Assembly (NCBI GenBank): GCA_036276235.1
Contig: DATBDZ010000110.1
Location: 1 to 25,594 of the forward strand
Origin: JANWHF01 sp036276235
GTDB taxonomy: Bacteria > Planctomycetota > Phycisphaerae > Tepidisphaerales > Tepidisphaeraceae
Direction: 5' to 3'
DNA length: 25,594 bases
Positions 22,572 to 25,594 of this stretch are shown in pieces. The notes beneath the pieces were generated by a model, which was not told the origin of the DNA, ran no database searches, and saw only the letters and a list, made by a program, of their open reading frames with translations. Within the stretch, counting starts at the first letter, position 1, and every line of letters begins with the position of its first letter. A program made the translations under genes and the position numbers.

Positions 22572-22600
22572 GAGTGCATCGTCGTCAGGAGCCATTGTCC

Positions 22601-23602
22601 ATGTCTGTAAACGTTGCCGTCGTCGGCGCTACTGGCGCTGTGGGTCAGGAATTCCTCACCGTTTTGGCGGAGCGGAATTTCCCAATCAAGAACCTCAAGC
22701 TGCTCGCCTCTGCGCGCAGCGCGGGTAAAACTGTTTCCTTCAAAGGGCAGGATTACACGATCGAAGAGCTGACGAAGGATTCATTCAAGGGCGTGCAGAT
22801 TGCCCTCTTCTCCGCGGGCGGATCGATCAGCAAGGAATTCGGCCCGGCGGCAGTCGCCGCCGGTGCGATCGTTGTCGATAACAGCAGCGCCTTCCGCATG
22901 AAGGACGGCATTCCTCTGGTCGTCCCCGAAGTGAATCCCGAGCAGATCCAGAAGCACGCGGGCCTGATTGCGAACCCCAACTGCTCGACAATTATCATGA
23001 ACGTGCCGGTCTGGCCGCTGCATAAGGTCAATCGCGTGAAGCGGATGGTGATCAGCACCTACCAAGCCGTCAGCGGCGCGGGCGCGTGGGGGCTTTACGA
23101 GCTGGACGCGCAGATCAAGTCCTACGCGGCGGGGCAGCCGATCGCGAAGGAAAAATTTCCGCATCCGATCGTCAACAATCTCTTCAGCCACAACTCGAAG
23201 GTCGCCGAGAACGGCTACAACGAGGAAGAGAACAAGATGGTGAACGAGACGCGCAAGATTTTCGGCGACCCGAAGATCATGGTGACGGCCACCTGCGTGC
23301 GCGTGCCGGTTCCACGGGCGCATTGCGAGGCGATCAACATTGAGTTCGAGCGCCCGATGACGCCGCAACAAGTCCGTGACATTCTCGCAAAAGCCCCCGG
23401 TGTCAAAATCGTTGACGACCCGGCGAACAATCATTTCCCCATGCCCGCCGAGGCCAGCGGCCAGGACGCCGTGCTGGTCGGGCGGATTCGCCAGGACATC
23501 AGCCGGGATGATGGGCGGGGGATCGATTTGTTTGTCAGCGGGGATCAGATCCGCAAGGGCGCTGCGACGAATGCGGTGCAGATTGCGGAACGGTTGATCT
23601 GA
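22601..23602 (+). CDS. asd: Aspartate-semialdehyde dehydrogenase
   Basis: Reduces aspartyl-4-phosphate to aspartate semialdehyde with NADPH; this is the branch point to lysine/diaminopimelate, threonine and methionine. The 333-aa protein has the N-terminal nucleotide motif VVGATGAVGQEF (residues 7-18), SAGGSISKEFGP, VDNSSAFRMKDGIPLVVPEV, catalytic Cys128 in NPNCST, STYQAVSGAG, and the conserved VRVPVPRAHCEAINIEF with His241. All catalytic motifs are present. The start at 22601 is chosen for AGGAG nine bases upstream; an in-frame start at 22574 would add nine residues. Palindrome E2 ends 29 bases upstream. Its stop codon is immediately followed by the end of rlmN on the opposite strand. Confidence 0.95.
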   Translation: MSVNVAVVGATGAVGQEFLTVLAERNFPIKNLKLLASARSAGKTVSFKGQDYTIEELTKDSFKGVQIALFSAGGSISKEFGPAAVAAGAIVVDNSSAFRMKDGIPLVVPEVNPEQIQKHAGLIANPNCSTIIMNVPVWPLHKVNRVKRMVISTYQAVSGAGAWGLYELDAQIKSYAAGQPIAKEKFPHPIVNNLFSHNSKVAENGYNEEENKMVNETRKIFGDPKIMVTATCVRVPVPRAHCEAINIEFERPMTPQQVRDILAKAPGVKIVDDPANNHFPMPAEASGQDAVLVGRIRQDISRDDGRGIDLFVSGDQIRKGAATNAVQIAERLI

Positions 23603-24691
23603 TTAATCCGGCACTCCCACCGCCACCAGCGCCGATTCCCCCCGCTCGCGGCGTAACTGCCCGCAGGCCGCGCTAATGTCGCGTCCGCGGCTTTTGCGGA
23701 CATGCGCATTGACGTTTTCTTCTCGCAATATCTCCTGGAAACGAACGACATCCTGCGCCTTGGGCCGCGCATAGGGTAATCCGGCAACTTCGTTGTAGCG
23801 GATGAGATTCACATTCGCCCGTAGCGTTCGACAGAGCTTCACAAGCTGCTTGGCCTGCTGTGGTTGATCATTCACGCCGGCCAACAGGATGTACTCGAGC
23901 GTGATTTCGCGGCCGGTTTTATCGAAGTAATAGCGGGCGGCGTCGAGAATATCGTTCAGGGAAAAATGCTCGGCCCAGGGGATTAATTGCCGCCGCAGTT
24001 CTTCGGTTGGGGCGTGCAGGGAAATCGCCAGGTTGATCGGCAATTCTTCCTCGGCGAGCTGCCGCATTTTTTGTGGGACGCCTACCGTCGATATCGTGAT
24101 CTTGCGAGCGCCGATGTTGAAGCATTCCGGATGATGCAGGATGCGTACGGCGCTCATCACGTTGGCATAGTTGGCCAGCGGCTCCCCCATGCCCATGAAC
24201 ACGATGTTGCTGATTCTTGTGGCAGACGGTTGGAGGATCAGATTGAGCCGGAAGATCTGCTCGACGATTTGCGCAGCAGAGAGATTTCCTTTGACGCCGT
24301 TGATTCCGCTGGCGCAGAAGCGGCAGCCGACGGGGCAGCCGACCTGCGAGCTGACGCATGCCGTGCGGCGCGGGCCGTCGGGGATCATGACCGTTTCGGC
24401 GTTCGCGCTGTTGGGCCAGGTCAGCAAAAGCTTCTCGGTGCCATCTGAACTTTGCTGATGCGACGTGACCGTGCAGCTTTCGAAGGTTATGCGGCTTGCC
24501 AGAAGATCGCGGTCGGCTTTGCCGAGATTTGTCATCGGCTGCGGCGAAGCGATCAGCTTGTCGTACACCCATTGCCGAATCTGTCGTCCGCGGAAGCGCG
24601 GCCAACCCCATGCCGCCAGGTCGGCGTCGAAGCGCTCTGGCTCCGATCCAAAAAATGCGATGCGTTCATGATCCAAGGGACTGTCAGGCAT
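23603..24691 (-). CDS. rlmN: 23S rRNA/tRNA (adenine-C2)-methyltransferase RlmN
   Basis: Radical SAM enzyme that methylates C2 of A2503 in 23S rRNA and A37 of some tRNAs, affecting translational accuracy. The 362-aa protein has the cluster-binding C119-x3-C123-x2-C126 (CPVGCRFC) and the two reaction cysteines expected from the E. coli enzyme: C112 in ACVSSQVGC and C343 in SAACGQL. Also seen are FMGMGEPLANY, KITISTVGVP, LAISLHAPTEELR and EYILLAGVND. All catalytic residues are present. RlmN is favoured over the resistance enzyme Cfr by the housekeeping context and by close RlmN-type motifs throughout. The ATG at 24691 has no evident Shine-Dalgarno. Confidence 0.94.
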   Translation of the reverse strand: MPDSPLDHERIAFFGSEPERFDADLAAWGWPRFRGRQIRQWVYDKLIASPQPMTNLGKADRDLLASRITFESCTVTSHQQSSDGTEKLLLTWPNSANAETVMIPDGPRRTACVSSQVGCPVGCRFCASGINGVKGNLSAAQIVEQIFRLNLILQPSATRISNIVFMGMGEPLANYANVMSAVRILHHPECFNIGARKITISTVGVPQKMRQLAEEELPINLAISLHAPTEELRRQLIPWAEHFSLNDILDAARYYFDKTGREITLEYILLAGVNDQPQQAKQLVKLCRTLRANVNLIRYNEVAGLPYARPKAQDVVRFQEILREENVNAHVRKSRGRDISAACGQLRRERGESALVAVGVPD

Positions 24692-24788
24692 ATCATTTGT
24701 ACGTAAGGGGGTTCGTCTTGGTTGTGCGCGCCGTATTGGCGCTGGTGGAGGTTATTGCGCTTGCGGCAAGGGTTTTGCTCTTTTGCTG

Positions 24789-24819
24789 TTGACGCGTGGC
24801 ACAATAGCTGGTTTGCTAT
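24789..24819 (+). promoter_or_regulatory. Weak candidate promoter of the ECF sigma factor
   Basis: TTGACG (24789-24794) and TGCTAT (24814-24819) are 19 bases apart, longer than ideal. A start near 24827 would leave a leader of about 100 bases before ATG 24925. Confidence 0.25.
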
Positions 24820-24909
24820 AGGCCTGCAATGAGAGTCAAGCGACGCGCAATCAAGACAACGTCAGATGCGCTTCCGGGAACGGGCGAGAAGCCCGCGCGG
24901 AAGCCAGAC

Positions 24910-24917
24910 GGAGGAGG
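24910..24917 (+). promoter_or_regulatory. Shine-Dalgarno of the ECF sigma factor
   Basis: GGAGGAGG seven bases before ATG 24925, the strongest ribosome-binding site in the window. It decides the start in favour of 24925 over ATG 24829. Confidence 0.75.
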
Positions 24918-24924
24918 CGCGGAC

Positions 24925-25594
24925 ATGATGCCCGGAATCGTTCAATCAGCGCAAGCTGCCGGCAACGGAATGTCGCGGCTAAGCAACGTCCCGACCGGCG
25001 AACGGTCGGATGAACAACTGCTCGACGGCTATCGTCATGGCGAGCGGCCCGCATTCGCCCTGCTCGTCGGGCGCTATCAGCGCGAGCTGTTTCATTTCCT
25101 CGTGCGATTCCTGGGGAATCGCGCGGCGGCGGAAGATGTCTTCCAGGAAACCTTCCTGCAAGTTCATCAGTCCGCCGAGCAATTTGATTTGCAGCGACGC
25201 TTTCGCCCGTGGCTCTTCACGATTGCCGCCAACAAGGCGCGCGATCTGATCCGCTCGCAGGCGCGTCGGCCGACCAATCCATTGCAGGCCACGATCAATC
25301 CCGGCGACGATGAGAGCGGGGAGTTTTTGGATCTGATGCAGTCGGTCGCCGACCTGCCCAGTTCCGCCATGGAAAAGCAGGAGTTGCAGGAGTTGGTACA
25401 TGGCACCGTCTCGACGATGCCTGAGCATCTCCGGGAGATTTTGCTACTTTCCTATTTCCACCAGTTTCCCTACAAGCAAATCAGTGAGATTCTTGATATT
25501 CCGCTGGGAACCGTGAAAAGCCGGCTGCACGCGGCAGTTGCCCATTTTGCCGACCGATGGCGGGCATATTTTTTGAAAAAGGGGTTGAACCCCA
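24925..25594 (+). CDS. ECF-type RNA polymerase sigma factor (3' end outside window)
   Basis: Sigma-70 family, extracytoplasmic-function type; directs RNA polymerase to a stress or envelope regulon. The open frame reaches the window edge without a stop, with 223 residues visible. Region 2 lies at about residues 42-112 (FALLVGRYQRELFHFLVRFL, then EDVFQETFLQVHQ, RPWLFTIAANKARDLIR) and region 4 at about 160-212 (MPEHLREILLLSYFHQFPYK, then QISEILDIPLGTVKSRLHAA). Both are complete, so only the C-terminal tail is missing. ATG 24925 is chosen for GGAGGAGG seven bases upstream; an in-frame ATG at 24829 would add 32 basic, disordered residues. An anti-sigma factor might follow outside the window (not visible). 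Confidence 0.9.
   Translation, partial: MMPGIVQSAQAAGNGMSRLSNVPTGERSDEQLLDGYRHGERPAFALLVGRYQRELFHFLVRFLGNRAAAEDVFQETFLQVHQSAEQFDLQRRFRPWLFTIAANKARDLIRSQARRPTNPLQATINPGDDESGEFLDLMQSVADLPSSAMEKQELQELVHGTVSTMPEHLREILLLSYFHQFPYKQISEILDIPLGTVKSRLHAAVAHFADRWRAYFLKKGLNP

Larger units (their letters stand above)
22296..22600. other. Gap between tatA and asd
   Basis: 305 bases holding C6 and E2. The asd Shine-Dalgarno AGGAG is at 22587-22591. No gene and no clear promoter were recognised; either palindrome could act as a tatA transcript end. Confidence 0.6.

Noticed and set aside
23603..24691. RlmN considered as a Cfr-type antibiotic-resistance methyltransferase
   Set aside because: Housekeeping context and RlmN-like motifs throughout; nothing suggests a mobile Cfr gene.
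24829..24924. Upstream ATG start for the ECF sigma factor
   Set aside because: No ribosome-binding site, and it would add a basic disordered segment; the strong GGAGGAGG sits before ATG 24925. Kept only as an alternative.

Overview
The window is high-GC bacterial chromosome with 20 protein-coding genes and an unusually dense set of intergenic palindromic repeats. The gene set points to a planctomycete, probably Phycisphaerae/Tepidisphaerales-like (inference from gene content, not a database match). The main pointers are a DUF1800/DUF1501 secretion pair, membrane proteins ending in a CGYD-x-RATP-x-RCPECG zinc ribbon, a YdjY-domain protein, a YfgM-like anchored protein beginning MKAERRH, and an ECF sigma factor.

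Layout. 1-2290: a class II terpene cyclase of the squalene-hopene cyclase type whose reading frame has absorbed intergenic repeats. 2405-5633: exported DUF1800 protein followed by a Tat-exported DUF1501 protein. 5715-6279: ParD/ParE-like toxin-antitoxin pair. 6324-7109: LuxR-type HTH regulator. 7299-7736 (-): GspG-like pseudopilin. 8200-9012: DUF2182 membrane protein. 9210-9917 (-): unknown membrane protein. 10066-11085 (-): YdjY-domain protein. 11431-12522 (-): DUF3500 protein. 13081-16534: two tandem paralogous membrane proteins with C-terminal zinc ribbons. 17146-19404 (-): exported HEAT-like repeat protein with a strong intrinsic terminator. 19586-20503: membrane-anchored TPR/YfgM-like protein. 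The right end is housekeeping: RluA-family pseudouridine synthase, TatA, aspartate-semialdehyde dehydrogenase, RlmN (converging on asd with no intergenic base) and an ECF sigma factor running off the window. Most genes look singly transcribed. The likely operons are DUF1800-DUF1501, parD-parE and the zinc-ribbon pair. TatA is a component of the pathway that would export the DUF1501 protein.

The most unusual content is the repeat system. At least six palindromic families (called A to F here) recur in the gaps. Five of them (all except D) carry a GTAC, usually GTACTC/GAGTAC, inside the stem. Family D, and E as well, starts with GTAG directly before a GC-rich hairpin, as in REP elements recognised by REP-associated tyrosine transposases (RAYT). 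Families A and B are composites: two hairpin units in inverted orientation around a conserved 30-40 base spacer. Family C exists both as a symmetric palindrome of about 75 bp and as a hybrid in which D sits just upstream of a worn left arm. Copies have entered coding sequence: D and B lie in frame inside the cyclase, a D pair forms its C-terminus and stop codon, and a C arm supplies the start codon and a GGAG motif for the gene at 9210-9917. No transposase gene is visible here, so any mobilising enzyme would have to be elsewhere.

Several starts (near 101, 5715, 6324, 8200) lack a Shine-Dalgarno sequence but have a -10-like hexamer ending 7-8 bases before the start, which suggests leaderless mRNAs. 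No tRNA, rRNA, CRISPR array or insertion sequence was seen.
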